Shown piece after piece: positions 26,026-34,650 of a DNA stretch of 64,000 bases. The stretch spans positions 35,719 through 99,718 of the forward strand of contig SAQG01000021.1 in NCBI GenBank assembly GCA_004020315.1, in the 5' to 3' direction. Below the pieces are notes generated by a model that was not told the DNA's origin, did no database searches, and saw nothing but the letters and a program-made list of their open reading frames with translations. How positions within the stretch are numbered: position 1 is the first letter of the stretch; every line of letters starts with the position of its first letter. The position numbers were made by a program, and so were the translations under genes. The stretch comes from Mesorhizobium sp. (lineage in GTDB: Bacteria > Pseudomonadota > Alphaproteobacteria > Rhizobiales > Rhizobiaceae).

Positions 26026-28389
26026 GTGTCCGTTCTCGACCGCAAGCTTTTGCGCGACCTCTTGCGCATGTGGGCGCAAGCCCTTGCGATCGCGTTCGTC
26101 ATGGCCTGCGGCGTCGCGACACTCGTCCTCGCTATTGGCGCCTATCGCTCGCTGGAGGAGACCCGTTCGGCATTCTATGACCGCTATCGCTTCGCCACCG
26201 TCTTTTCGGGGTTGACGCGAGCGCCCCTGTATCTTCGAGAGCGCATCGTTTCTTTTGCGGGCGTCAGCGGTGTCGAGTTGCGTATCGTCGAACCCGTCCT
26301 GCTGGATATTCCCGGCATGGCCGAGCCAGCAAGCGCGATCGCTGTGTCGATTCCAGATAGCGGTGAGCCGGCGGTCAACCGGCTGTACCTGCGAACGGGG
26401 CGGTCACCTGACCCGGCCCGGTCCGGCGAAGTTGCTGTGACGGAGCCTTTCGCAACCGCACACCGGATGACACCCGGTAGCACATTTGATGCCATTCTGA
26501 ACGGCCGTAAGCGGACACTTACCGTTACCGGCATCGTACTCTCGCCCGAATACATTTATGCACTGGGTCCCGGCGAGATGGTGCCGGACCAGCGACGGTT
26601 CGGTGTCTTCTTCATGCCTCGCACCGTTCTGGCTGGCATCTTCGACATGGACGGCGCGTTCAACGACGTTGCAATCCGCACTCAGCGCGACGCCGACATC
26701 CACGCAATCGAAGGCGCGCTGGATCTTGTTCTGAGACCATTTGGAGGGACCGGCGCACACGGACGCACAGATCAGATCTCGCACGCGTTCCTGGACAACG
26801 AGCTCGTCCAGCTTCGAGCTATGGCCGCTGTCATTCCACCGATCTTCCTGTTTGTATCGGCCTTTCTCGTCAACATGATCCTGTCACGGCTAATCGTGCT
26901 TGAGCGGGAACAGATTGGACTGATGAAGGCCGTCGGCTACGGACCGGAGGCAATCACCTGGCATTATGTGAAGCTGACACTGGTGATTGCGCTGATCGGC
27001 ATAGCCATCGGCGCTGGAGCAGGCAACTGGCTGGGTCACGGCCTCACGGCCCTCTATGCGCGGTTTTACTCCTTTCCCTTCCTGATCTTCAGGCAGAGCC
27101 TCGACCTCTACGCAATTGCAGCGGCCATAAGCGCGCTAGCAGCCCTTGCGGGGGCGACACGCGCGATATGGAGCGTCGTAGCGCTTTCCCCGGCGGTCGC
27201 CATGCGGCCACCAGCGCCGGTCCGATACCGTACTTTCTTTTCAGGTAGCGGTCGTCTTCTGACGGCTTTTTCGCAATTGACCATCATGGCGCTCAGACAC
27301 CTGATGCGCTGGCCTTTGCGCACGCTGCTCACGGCGTTGGGGACCTCCCTCGCCGTCGCACTCCTGGTGACGGCGCTGTTCTCCTTTGATTCCGTAGCGT
27401 TCATGGTGGACACGGTTTTCTTCCGTGCCGAGCGGCAGGATGTGACCTTGTCGTTTCGCCTCGCGCAATCGCCCCGCGCCCTTCAGTCGGTCGCCGCCAT
27501 GCCGGGCGTGCTCCGTGCCGAGCCTTTCCGGGTAACGCCGGTGATTTTGCGCCATAATCATCGCGAGCGCCGGCTGGTCATCTCGAGTGTTCCCCAGGGC
27601 GCTGACCTTGCGCGTATACTCGACCTTGATCTTGATCCGGTGGAACCACCCATCGTCGGCCTGACGATATCCGAGAGGGTCGCTTCGCTGCTCGACATGC
27701 GTATTGGAGATGTGGCCGAGGTCGAGCTGCTTGAAAAGGCGCGCCGGGTGGTTCTAGTGCCTGTCACCAGCATCGTGCAGAGCTATGTCGGCCTTGCCGT
27801 CTATATGCAGGCCGATGCGCTCGACCGCCTGGTCGGCGACGGTCCTCGGATTTCCGGCGTCAGGGTAACAATCAATCCGTCGCGCCTCGCAGATCTGTAT
27901 ACGGTCGTCAAGCAAACGCCCGCTTTCGCCTCCGCAGCGCTGCAGAGCATATCGCGACAGCATTTCCGCGAGACGATCGAGGAGAACATCACGATCATGA
28001 CGAGCGTCTATACCGCGCTTGCCGTGATCATAACCTTCGGCGTCGTCTATAATTCCGCGCGCATTCAGCTTTCCGAGCGTGCGCGCGAGCTCGCAAGCCT
28101 GCGTGTGCTGGGTTTTACCAAGGGCGAGGTTTCCAGCGTCCTGCTGTTCGAGCTTGGCTTTGTAGTCGTGCTGGCGCAGCCACTCGGCTGGATCCTCGGC
28201 TATCTTTTTTCATGGTCGGTTGTGAAAGGCTTCGAAAGCGACCTCTTCCGTATTCCATTCATCATTAATCGAGCCACCTTTGCGATTGCCAGCCTCATCG
28301 TGGTTTGCGTGGCAACACTCTCGGCTCTGATCGTGCGCCGCCGTATCGACAGGCTCGACCTAGTGCGAGTTTTAAAGACAAGGGAATAG
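26026..28389 (+). CDS. ABC transporter permease with two FtsX-type domains (copy 2)
   Basis: The 787-residue product is the same length as copy 1 (6483-8846) and shares its layout: N-terminal helix (RMWAQALAIAFVMACGVATLVLAIG), periplasmic domain, FtsX modules with ILSRLIVLEREQIGLMKAVGYGPEA and ITFGVVYNSARIQLSERARELASLRVLGFTKGEV. It starts at GTG 26026, 4 nt after the ATPase stop; MSVLDRKLLRDLLRMW aligns with MRTLDIKLFRDLVRLW of copy 1. Probably a tripartite envelope exporter; substrate unknown. Confidence 0.92.
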   Translation: MSVLDRKLLRDLLRMWAQALAIAFVMACGVATLVLAIGAYRSLEETRSAFYDRYRFATVFSGLTRAPLYLRERIVSFAGVSGVELRIVEPVLLDIPGMAEPASAIAVSIPDSGEPAVNRLYLRTGRSPDPARSGEVAVTEPFATAHRMTPGSTFDAILNGRKRTLTVTGIVLSPEYIYALGPGEMVPDQRRFGVFFMPRTVLAGIFDMDGAFNDVAIRTQRDADIHAIEGALDLVLRPFGGTGAHGRTDQISHAFLDNELVQLRAMAAVIPPIFLFVSAFLVNMILSRLIVLEREQIGLMKAVGYGPEAITWHYVKLTLVIALIGIAIGAGAGNWLGHGLTALYARFYSFPFLIFRQSLDLYAIAAAISALAALAGATRAIWSVVALSPAVAMRPPAPVRYRTFFSGSGRLLTAFSQLTIMALRHLMRWPLRTLLTALGTSLAVALLVTALFSFDSVAFMVDTVFFRAERQDVTLSFRLAQSPRALQSVAAMPGVLRAEPFRVTPVILRHNHRERRLVISSVPQGADLARILDLDLDPVEPPIVGLTISERVASLLDMRIGDVAEVELLEKARRVVLVPVTSIVQSYVGLAVYMQADALDRLVGDGPRISGVRVTINPSRLADLYTVVKQTPAFASAALQSISRQHFRETIEENITIMTSVYTALAVIITFGVVYNSARIQLSERARELASLRVLGFTKGEVSSVLLFELGFVVVLAQPLGWILGYLFSWSVVKGFESDLFRIPFIINRATFAIASLIVVCVATLSALIVRRRIDRLDLVRVLKTRE

Positions 28390-28393
28390 TCTG

Positions 28394-29590
28394 ATGAGGT
28401 CAATCTGGATCAAACGCGGTGGGCTCGGTCTTGTTGCCGCTGCGGTCATTGCCGGTTTCGCTTGGGCCCTGCGCGAGGAGCCCGCGTTCGTGGACATGGT
28501 TGAAGTCACCGCAGCACCGATGAAGGTCACGATCCGAGAAGAAGGCATCACCCGCGTACGCGACATCTATACGGTGTCGGCGCCGATTGCGGGGCACCTG
28601 ACGCGCACGGTGGTAAATGAAGGCGATGTGGTCAGGGCAAACGATACAGTCGTCGCTTCCATCCATCCGCTCGACCCGCCGTTGATAGATCGGCGCGCGG
28701 AGGCTGAACTGCTCGCGACCCGTGATGCGGCGCGTGCCGGCATCGGTGTCGCCGAGATCGAACTGCAGCGCGCGCAATCGGCGCTGAAACTGGCAGAGGA
28801 CGAACTGGCACGGACAATCAAACTGTTCGGATCCGGCTTTGTCTCGGAAAGCACCTTGCAGAGACTCACCAACGAAGTCGACCTGCGAAAAACCGCTGTC
28901 GATGCGGCGAAAGCAGTCATCGGACTTAGAAACGCGGAACTTGCGAACGCCGAGGCACGCCTGCTGCAGCCCGACCCTGCGGACCCGACCGGTGAAAGCT
29001 GCTGCGTCAATCTTCTCGCGCCCATCGACGGAACCGTTCTTGCGGTCATGGCAAGGAGCGAGCAGGCGGTGGTGCCTGGCACGAAGGTCGCCGAAATAGG
29101 GAACATCCGCAATCTTGAGGTCGCTGTCGACCTGCTTTCAGCCGATGCAGTACGCATCGCGCCGGCGACAAGGGCGCAGATCAGCGATTGGGGCGGCGAT
29201 CGTGCACTGCGTGCGACGGTGAGACGTGTCGATCCAGCGGCATTCACCAAGGTTTCGGCGCTCGGGATCGAGGAGCAGAGGGTCACCGCCGTTCTGGATA
29301 TGGATGACACGGACGCCAGGCTCGGCCATGGCTATCGGGTCTTTGTCGAAATGACCGTGTGGGAGTGCCCCAAATGCGTTCAAGTGCCGATTGGAGCCTT
29401 ATTCAGAACCGGGGGCAAATGGAGCGTCTTTGTGGCTGATCGTGGCCGTGTCAGGCAAGCCGAAATCGAGATCGGTCACATGAGCGAGGATGCTGCCGAA
29501 GTTTTGGCAGGTCTGGAGCCAGGCCTCAGCGTCGTCGTTCATCCTGCCGATACCCTTTCCGATGGCGATCTGGTGAAAAGACGCAACTGA
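28394..29590 (+). CDS. HlyD/MacA-family periplasmic adaptor (copy 2)
   Basis: The 398-residue product begins with an anchor (GGLGLVAAAVIAGFAWAL), then IYTVSAPIAGHLTRTVVNEGDVVRANDTVVASI (lipoyl half), a coiled-coil hairpin (RAEAELLATRDAARAGIGVAEIELQRAQSALKLAEDELAR), CCVNLLAPIDGTVLAVMARSEQAVVPGTKVAEIGN (second half) and barrel domains ending in GLEPGLSVVVHPADTLSDGDLVKRRN. It pairs with the copy 2 permease as the copy 1 adaptor (8850) does with its own. Confidence 0.9.
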   Translation: MRSIWIKRGGLGLVAAAVIAGFAWALREEPAFVDMVEVTAAPMKVTIREEGITRVRDIYTVSAPIAGHLTRTVVNEGDVVRANDTVVASIHPLDPPLIDRRAEAELLATRDAARAGIGVAEIELQRAQSALKLAEDELARTIKLFGSGFVSESTLQRLTNEVDLRKTAVDAAKAVIGLRNAELANAEARLLQPDPADPTGESCCVNLLAPIDGTVLAVMARSEQAVVPGTKVAEIGNIRNLEVAVDLLSADAVRIAPATRAQISDWGGDRALRATVRRVDPAAFTKVSALGIEEQRVTAVLDMDDTDARLGHGYRVFVEMTVWECPKCVQVPIGALFRTGGKWSVFVADRGRVRQAEIEIGHMSEDAAEVLAGLEPGLSVVVHPADTLSDGDLVKRRN

Positions 29591-29614
29591 TTTCGCGACG
29601 GGTAGGCATTCCGA

Positions 29615-29628
29615 TTGATCGGTATCAA
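29615..29628. promoter_or_regulatory. FNR/FixK box abutting a gene relic
   Basis: TTGATCGGTATCAA, a perfect site. It lies directly against the 5'-truncated pyridoxamine-oxidase-like relic, so the original leader and start appear deleted. Confidence 0.75.
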
Positions 29629-30017
29629 CGGAAGAACAGGATGTACGAATGGTGGGCAGCCTTATGTTGTACCAATCCACTATGCTTATGCGGATCACCA
29701 TCTCTACGCGTTCTCCATGCCCGGCAAGAAGGTCGAATGGATGCGAGCCAACCCTTTGGTCTCCGTGCAAGTCGACAATCCGCGGCGAAGGGCGACAATG
29801 GAAAAGCGTCGTAGTTGATCGTCGGTACGAGGAGTTGCTGGATCGGATCGACCAAAGGCCCGAACGGGAGCATGCCTGGTCAATCTTGAGCAAGCACGTT
29901 GACTGGTGGGAACCTGGAGCCCTTAAGCCGGCAACCCCTCCGCTTTCGGACCACTCGACTCATGTGTTCTTTCGGATTTCGATTGAGCAGGTGTCGGGTC
30001 GTGAAGCGAAAGAATAA
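29629..30017 (+). pseudogene. Pyridoxamine 5'-phosphate oxidase-like protein, 5'-truncated and frameshifted
   Basis: Frame 1 reads GCTNGGQPYVVPIHYAYADHHLYAFSMPGKKVEWMRANPLVSVQVD, the FMN split-barrel core. Frame 2 continues GEGRQWKSVVVDRRYEELLDRIDQRPEREHAWSILSKHVDWWEPGALKPATPPLSDHSTHVFFRISIEQVSGREA. The frame changes near 29785-29795. The N-terminal 15-20 residues normally before G(R)xGC are missing, and the frame runs straight out of the FNR box. The two defects make it a pseudogene. Confidence 0.75.
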
Positions 30018-30186
30018 AATAGCTGACGCGGTCTCATTCGCTACTTGCGACCTGAAAACTGCGGTCGCGGCACGCTGGCTTTTTTCGACATTAACGCAAG
30101 GTTTTGGATCGGCACGAGCGGGCTTGGCCTCGCATCCTGACATCTTCCCTGCGTACCAGTGACGGCCTACTTCCGGCGGCCATGCT

Positions 30187-31023
30187 TCACCGCGCCACTA
30201 GGATCGGCAGTGACAGCTCATCGAGCATCGACTTGGTGACGCCACCGAAGATGCGCTCGCGCAACCGGGAATGACCATAGGCGCCCATCACCATCAGGTC
30301 GGCGGCAATGTCGACCGCGTGGCGGCGAAGGACGTCGGCGACTGAATGGTTCGAGCTGGGCAGCCGGTCGACCGTGACCTTCACGCCATGCCGCGCGAGA
30401 TAGGCAGCGGCGTCGGCTCCGGGTTCGGCCCCGTGGCGGTTTTCGTCCTCGACCGGATCGACCATGACAAGGTGCACCTCATCGGCACCTGGCAGCATGT
30501 CGAGAGACTCGCGGACGGCACGCGATGACTCCAGACGGGCGTCCCATGCAATCAGCACGCGTTTCGGCTTCAGTGTCGGCCGCGATCCCTCGGGGATGAG
30601 TAGCAAAGGCTTTCCCGAAGAAAACAACGCGCCTTCGATCGCTTTGCTTTTCAGCATTTCATTGGCAAGCAACTCCGGTCCAGTAACCGTGATGTCGGCG
30701 TATCGGGCACGGCGGCCGATGGTGTCGTCGGCCCAGCCGGCCTCCGGATATTCGCTGGAGACATCGGCCGAAAGCACCCTGCCAGCGAGAAAAGCCGACA
30801 CGGCAGCGGCTCGCTTCTTCAACACATGCTCGTCAGCCTGACGCTCCTCGAGCCAGGCTTCTGAAACGACCGCCGCATACTCTCCGACTGGTGGCGGCGC
30901 AGCAATGGCAACGACCAGAACAGAAAGATGGGCGCCGATTTCTTCGCAAACGTCGGCACCGAGTTTGAGATCGTCATCACCCATCTCCGGCCCGGTTATC
31001 GTAAGGATCGTCTTGAAAGCCAT
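30187..31023 (-). CDS. Universal stress protein, UspA family (tandem domain)
   Basis: The start is ATG 31023 (MAFKTILTITGPEMGDDDLKLG), with GGGAG upstream; the ORF start at 31044 adds an unlikely leader. The 278-residue protein has two Usp modules. The second carries the nucleotide-binding GAYGHSRLRERIFGGVTKSML motif and the core KRVLIAWDARLESSRAVRESLDMLP. The first module has a degenerate loop. A near-match box TTGCGCTGAATCAA lies 60 nt before the start and a perfect box 93 nt before it. Confidence 0.92.
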   Translation of the reverse strand: MAFKTILTITGPEMGDDDLKLGADVCEEIGAHLSVLVVAIAAPPPVGEYAAVVSEAWLEERQADEHVLKKRAAAVSAFLAGRVLSADVSSEYPEAGWADDTIGRRARYADITVTGPELLANEMLKSKAIEGALFSSGKPLLLIPEGSRPTLKPKRVLIAWDARLESSRAVRESLDMLPGADEVHLVMVDPVEDENRHGAEPGADAAAYLARHGVKVTVDRLPSSNHSVADVLRRHAVDIAADLMVMGAYGHSRLRERIFGGVTKSMLDELSLPILVAR

Positions 31024-31083
31024 GGCGGCTGCTCCCGACGTCAAATTCCATTACAATGGTAACAAGACGGTTCGGCATATTCA

Positions 31084-31097
31084 TTGCGCTGAATCAA
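31084..31097. promoter_or_regulatory. Near-consensus FNR/FixK box upstream of usp
   Basis: TTGCGCTGAATCAA keeps TTG and ATCAA. It is 60 nt before the usp ATG on the minus strand, the typical spacing. Confidence 0.5.
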
Positions 31098-31116
31098 AGA
31101 CCATGCCGACGCCCAA

Positions 31117-31130
31117 TTGATCCGGATCAA
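31117..31130. promoter_or_regulatory. FNR/FixK box, perfect palindrome
   Basis: TTGATCCGGATCAA is fully symmetric. It ends 53 nt before the cytochrome c ATG at 31184 and 93 nt from usp on the other side. Confidence 0.85.
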
Positions 31131-31183
31131 CTCGTGTACACCTTGACCTAGTACGCTTAGCCGATCAATCGGTGGGTGCGCAC

Positions 31184-31582
31184 ATGAGACTCCTCATCGC
31201 AGCAGCTCTCGCAACCATGACCTGCGAAGCGTCCAGCGCGCAGGAAATGAGCTATGGCGAGGCGGAGTACCTGAACTCATGCGCGGTCTGCCACGGTCTC
31301 GACGGCAAGGGCGATGGGCCCTTGGGCGATGTGTTGTTGAAGCGTCCGGCCGACCTGACGCGTCTTTCCGAACGGAACGGCGGCGCGTTTCCCTATTCGA
31401 GGGTCTTCGCGACTATCGACGGTCGCTATGCCTTGCCAAGCCATGGCGATCGCGAAATGCCGGTGTGGGGTCGACAGTTCCTCGAAGAAGACGCAAAGGT
31501 TTATGGCCCCAGTGGCGGCGAGGTCGTTACGACGGAACGCATTCACAACCTGGCCGCTTACATCGAAACGTTGCAGCATTAG
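31184..31582 (+). CDS. Periplasmic monohaem cytochrome c
   Basis: The start is ATG 31184 (MRLLIAAALATMTCEASSAQEMSYGEAEYL); the listed ORF start at 31172 gives an unusual GAH leader and fits the box spacing less well. A signal peptide ends near SSAQ. The class I haem motif is CAVCH (Cys33, Cys36, His37) in NSCAVCHGLDGKGDGP, and a plausible distal ligand is the Met of HGDREMPVWGRQF. Probably an electron carrier for a low-oxygen oxidase or a periplasmic dehydrogenase. No partner enzyme is adjacent. Confidence 0.88.
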   Translation: MRLLIAAALATMTCEASSAQEMSYGEAEYLNSCAVCHGLDGKGDGPLGDVLLKRPADLTRLSERNGGAFPYSRVFATIDGRYALPSHGDREMPVWGRQFLEEDAKVYGPSGGEVVTTERIHNLAAYIETLQH

Positions 31583-31674
31583 ACTTCGGCAACAGCGAAG
31601 TTTGCGCAAATGGCTTGCTGTATGTGGATGAATGGTGCACGTGCCGAAGCGCCAATCAACTGGCTCTGGACGCT

Positions 31675-32613
31675 ATGATTGATATCAGCCCGAGGTTGGA
31701 CGAGCGCCTTGGCCGGATTCATGCCAGGCAGCGTCTAGGGGTCGAAGAGGACCACGAAGCCCAGGTTTTCGGCCACGGCCTGAATTTCTTCCATTTGGAG
31801 AATTGGTATTCGATCCACGCGGCAATCCGCTACGGGCTGCGGTTAACTGGCCTCTATGGGCGTGGGCGCCGCAATGCCGCAAACGTCCAACTCCGCGTCA
31901 ACACGATTGCGTCGGCAAGCTTGCCACGTAGTTTTGACGGATTCCGGATCCTCCACCTCAGCGATTTGCATGCGGACATGAGCGGCCCCGCAATGGATCG
32001 CGTCACCGAACTCGTCGCCGATCTCGACTATGACATTTGCGTGCTGACCGGCGATTTCCGTGCAAAGACCTTCGGTCCCTTTGAAGCTGCCGTAGACGGC
32101 ATCGCCCGTATGCGAGCCTCTCTCAAGGGTCCGCTATACGGGGTGCTCGGCAACCACGATACAGTTCGAATGGTTCCAGCCTTGGAGGACATGGGCATTC
32201 GCATGCTGATGAACGAACTCGAAGTGATCGAGCGGAGCGGAGAGCGCATCTATCTCGCTGGAATAGACGACGCGCACTTCTTCCGGGTCGACAATATCGA
32301 AAAGGCGGCTGCCGATATGCCAGCCGACGCATTTTCAATGCTGCTTTCGCATACTCCCGAGATCTATCGCCAGGCAGCTCACGCTGGATTCGACGTGCTG
32401 CTCGCAGGTCACACCCATGGCGGCCAGATCTGTCTGCCAGGGGGCATCCCGATCACCTTGGATTCGAAACTCCCGCGGACGATGGGCGCCGGCGCGTGGA
32501 TGTTCCATGCCATGATGGGTTACACATCAGTTGGCGCCGGATCGAGTGTCGTTGCAGTACGGCTGAACTGTCTTCCCGAGATCACACTCCACCGTCTGGC
32601 CCGCAAGGATTAG
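31675..32613 (+). CDS. Calcineurin-like metallophosphoesterase
   Basis: The start at ATG 31675 (MIDISPRLDERLGRIHARQRLG) gives 312 residues; the longer ORF from 31279 runs antisense-like through the cytochrome gene and is not credible. Metal-ligand motifs are in order: ILHLSDLHAD, VLTGDFRAKT, YGVLGNHDT, LLSHTPEIYR and LLAGHTHGGQICLPGG. This is the YkuE/phosphodiesterase branch that acts on membrane or lipid-linked substrates, but the N-terminal signal or anchor typical of YkuE is not evident. Its stop overlaps the convergent CarS-like gene by 4 nt. Confidence 0.85.
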   Translation: MIDISPRLDERLGRIHARQRLGVEEDHEAQVFGHGLNFFHLENWYSIHAAIRYGLRLTGLYGRGRRNAANVQLRVNTIASASLPRSFDGFRILHLSDLHADMSGPAMDRVTELVADLDYDICVLTGDFRAKTFGPFEAAVDGIARMRASLKGPLYGVLGNHDTVRMVPALEDMGIRMLMNELEVIERSGERIYLAGIDDAHFFRVDNIEKAAADMPADAFSMLLSHTPEIYRQAAHAGFDVLLAGHTHGGQICLPGGIPITLDSKLPRTMGAGAWMFHAMMGYTSVGAGSSVVAVRLNCLPEITLHRLARKD

Positions 32614-33107
32614 TAGGGTCTGTCTCTGATACGCAGCATGTAGAGAAGCCGGGACACCACGAGTTCGCCAATCCAGAACGAGCCGACACCGATCAGAATG
32701 TCCCAAACCGAAAATCCCACGAGGTCCTTGACCGCAAGGAAAGGCAACAGGGATTCCGGCACCTGATCGAAGCCTGGCGCCTCGGCGCTCGGAGCCAAGC
32801 GCAAACGACGCTTGAGGAAGCTCGATAGCATGTCGCCAATCATGGCGATCAAACCTACGAGCGCTCCGGTTTCAATGTCCAGCCCCACAAGAGGACCGCC
32901 CATCGCAGCTGCCGTGATGGCTAGCACGAGACCGCGAAGAGTCTTTGACCGACCCAGGAGCGGCTGTCCGTCCCAGAAAAGCCAACCACCATCGATCGGC
33001 CATGCGAGCCACTCGCCAAGCATTTTCTTGGCGATAACAGGCACGCCGTTGGCGAGGGTCAGCAAGATGAGGCACTGACCAATCGACCAGAAATGAAGCT
33101 CGGTCAT
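32610..33107 (-). CDS. CDP-archaeol synthase-like (CarS, PF01864) membrane protein
   Basis: The 165-residue product has four hydrophobic segments and the family block LANGVPVIAKKMLGEWLAWPIDGGWLFWDGQPLLGRSKTLRGLVLAITAAAMGG. ETGALVGLIAMIGDMLSSFLKRRL follows. It is related to CdsA, the CTP:phosphatidate cytidylyltransferase family. Archaeal members activate archaeol; bacterial members have no assigned lipid. It sits tail to tail with the metallophosphoesterase (4-nt overlap). A lipid-head-group role is inference. Confidence 0.8.
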   Translation of the reverse strand: MTELHFWSIGQCLILLTLANGVPVIAKKMLGEWLAWPIDGGWLFWDGQPLLGRSKTLRGLVLAITAAAMGGPLVGLDIETGALVGLIAMIGDMLSSFLKRRLRLAPSAEAPGFDQVPESLLPFLAVKDLVGFSVWDILIGVGSFWIGELVVSRLLYMLRIRDRPY

Positions 33108-33217
33108 GATGTTCTCATAATGCAGGGTCCGGGGTCCTTGCGAAAAATCGCGCGCCAGCCCTTAAGCCGGTCGGGTTGCCTTCCTCCGATAACGCGCTTC
33201 ACTACTACTAGTTTTCT

Positions 33218-34006
33218 TCAGAATGATGATGCACTACCCGAGTGGGCCGCTGTTGGCGGCCGGATGGCAAGATCGTCGCGACCGGACATCGTGACGAGCT
33301 GACGCTTATTGAGAACGTCAAAATCACTCGCGTTGCGGATTTTGATGATGCCCTTGCGGGTCATCTCGTGGATGACGCGACTAATGGTCTCCCCGGTTGT
33401 CCCAAGATAGCTGGCCACGTCACGGCGACTGATAGGTACATGGATCGAGAGGCTTGCGCCGGGCGTCCATCCATCTGCACCGCTACGACGGCACAGTATC
33501 AAGAAGAAACTGGCAATTCGTTCCGGGGTCGTCTGGCAGCCAAGCAGCAGCATCCAATTGCGCGCTGCATCCAGCTCGTTCAGCGTGCTCAACATCAGCT
33601 GATGCTCAAGCTCGGGAAAGCGCTCCGTCAATCTTTCGAAGGCGCGACGCTCATAACAACACAGGGTCACATCGGATGCCGCCTCGATGGCGTAATCGGA
33701 AAGGCCGCCGAAGACTCGGCCAAAGAAATCTGACTGAAACAGCAAGCCGACGAGCTGCTGGCGCCCGTCTTCCAGCGACTTCTGCATTCGCAACACGCCG
33801 GACACGACGATGCCAACAAAGGAAGTGGCCTCCATTTCGGCCAGCACGGTTTCGCCGTTGCGATAAGTTCGGTGATGAGAAAGCTTGGCGAGTTCCTTCT
33901 GCAAGCCGACGTTGACCCTGTTGCAGAGCGAGGTTTTGCGCACGGCGCATCGATCACAGGGCGTTAGAACTCGGACAAAGGGCAAGGCTTTCACAGAAAT
34001 ATCCAA
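33218..34006 (-). CDS. fnrN: FNR/FnrN-type oxygen-sensing transcription regulator
   Basis: The 262-residue Crp/Fnr protein has the oxygen-labile cluster ligands: N-terminal C17-x2-C20-x7-C28 (CDRCAVRKTSLCNR) and central C116/C117 (LCCYERRAF), as in FNR/FnrN. The cNMP-like barrel spans about 35-150 (GETVLAEMEATSFVGIVVSGVLRMQKSLEDGRQQLVGLLFQSDFFGR). The HTH is ISRRDVASYLGTTGETISRVIHEMTRKG, with the E..SR recognition residues that read TTGAT half-sites. This makes it the prime candidate to bind the boxes in this window. A poor match (TTGTCCTGAATCAA, 34086) lies 79 nt upstream. Confidence 0.92.
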   Translation of the reverse strand: MDISVKALPFVRVLTPCDRCAVRKTSLCNRVNVGLQKELAKLSHHRTYRNGETVLAEMEATSFVGIVVSGVLRMQKSLEDGRQQLVGLLFQSDFFGRVFGGLSDYAIEAASDVTLCCYERRAFERLTERFPELEHQLMLSTLNELDAARNWMLLLGCQTTPERIASFFLILCRRSGADGWTPGASLSIHVPISRRDVASYLGTTGETISRVIHEMTRKGIIKIRNASDFDVLNKRQLVTMSGRDDLAIRPPTAAHSGSASSF

Positions 34007-34085
34007 CTCACCGTTGTGTCAAATAAGGCCGCTTAAAGCGAAGGCCGACTTGGACTGAAACTCGTTCAATTTCCTACTGTCGTCT

Positions 34086-34099
34086 TTGTCCTGAATCAA
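34086..34099. promoter_or_regulatory. Weak FNR-like site upstream of fnrN
   Basis: TTGTCCTGAATCAA keeps one full half-site (ATCAA) and TTG of the other. It lies 79 nt before the fnrN start and could allow autoregulation. Confidence 0.3.
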
Positions 34100-34617
34100 A
34101 TTGAGATCAGGTATGTTCAGACCCGCCTCGTCAAGCAGTCGATCCGACCTGTGGCGCATGCCAACGTCGCTCGCTTTCACAAAATCCTTTCTCACGAACC
34201 GGACGCGGAATGAACCGCTGTTTAGGGAAGGCGGGAGGCGCCTTTGGCTGGGTGTAGACAATCGACAAGCATTTACCTGAGATGCTCATCAAAAGGCATG
34301 GCGGCCTCAGGGCAATTAAGGATGCTCCGTGTGGGAATAAAAGTGCGGATCGTCCATTGAAACTGAGAGGTCCATAAAGCCAGTGCCGCCGCTCTCGGCG
34401 ATCGAGCTGAGCTCCTCATCGAAGGCCGCTTCTCCCGTCAGGTTGCGGCATCGGAGCTGGCGGGGCCGGCCCCAATGGTCGCCGATGGTGCCGACCTCAC
34501 TCGAGGGCCACAGGATGCGCCGGCCCCATCAAACGGCTCCACTGCCGCCTCCATCAAGTACCTAGGTAATTCCCCGTAGGGACATAACCGAATTTCGCGA
34601 GACGTGAATTCGCGCGA
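34100..34617. other. Gene-poor stretch between the two Crp/Fnr regulators
   Basis: No convincing gene. The minus strand holds an open run ending ..SSIAESGGTGFMDLSVSMDDPHFYSH near 34330-34520 that I cannot assign. Confidence 0.4.
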
Positions 34618-34650
34618 TTGCTGTCACACGGATCAACCGGGAAAACAGCC

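Noticed and set aside
31279-31674. N-terminal extension of the metallophosphoesterase ORF
   Set aside because: It lies over the cytochrome c gene in another frame and reads as Arg/Gly-rich shadow; ATG 31675 is a better start.
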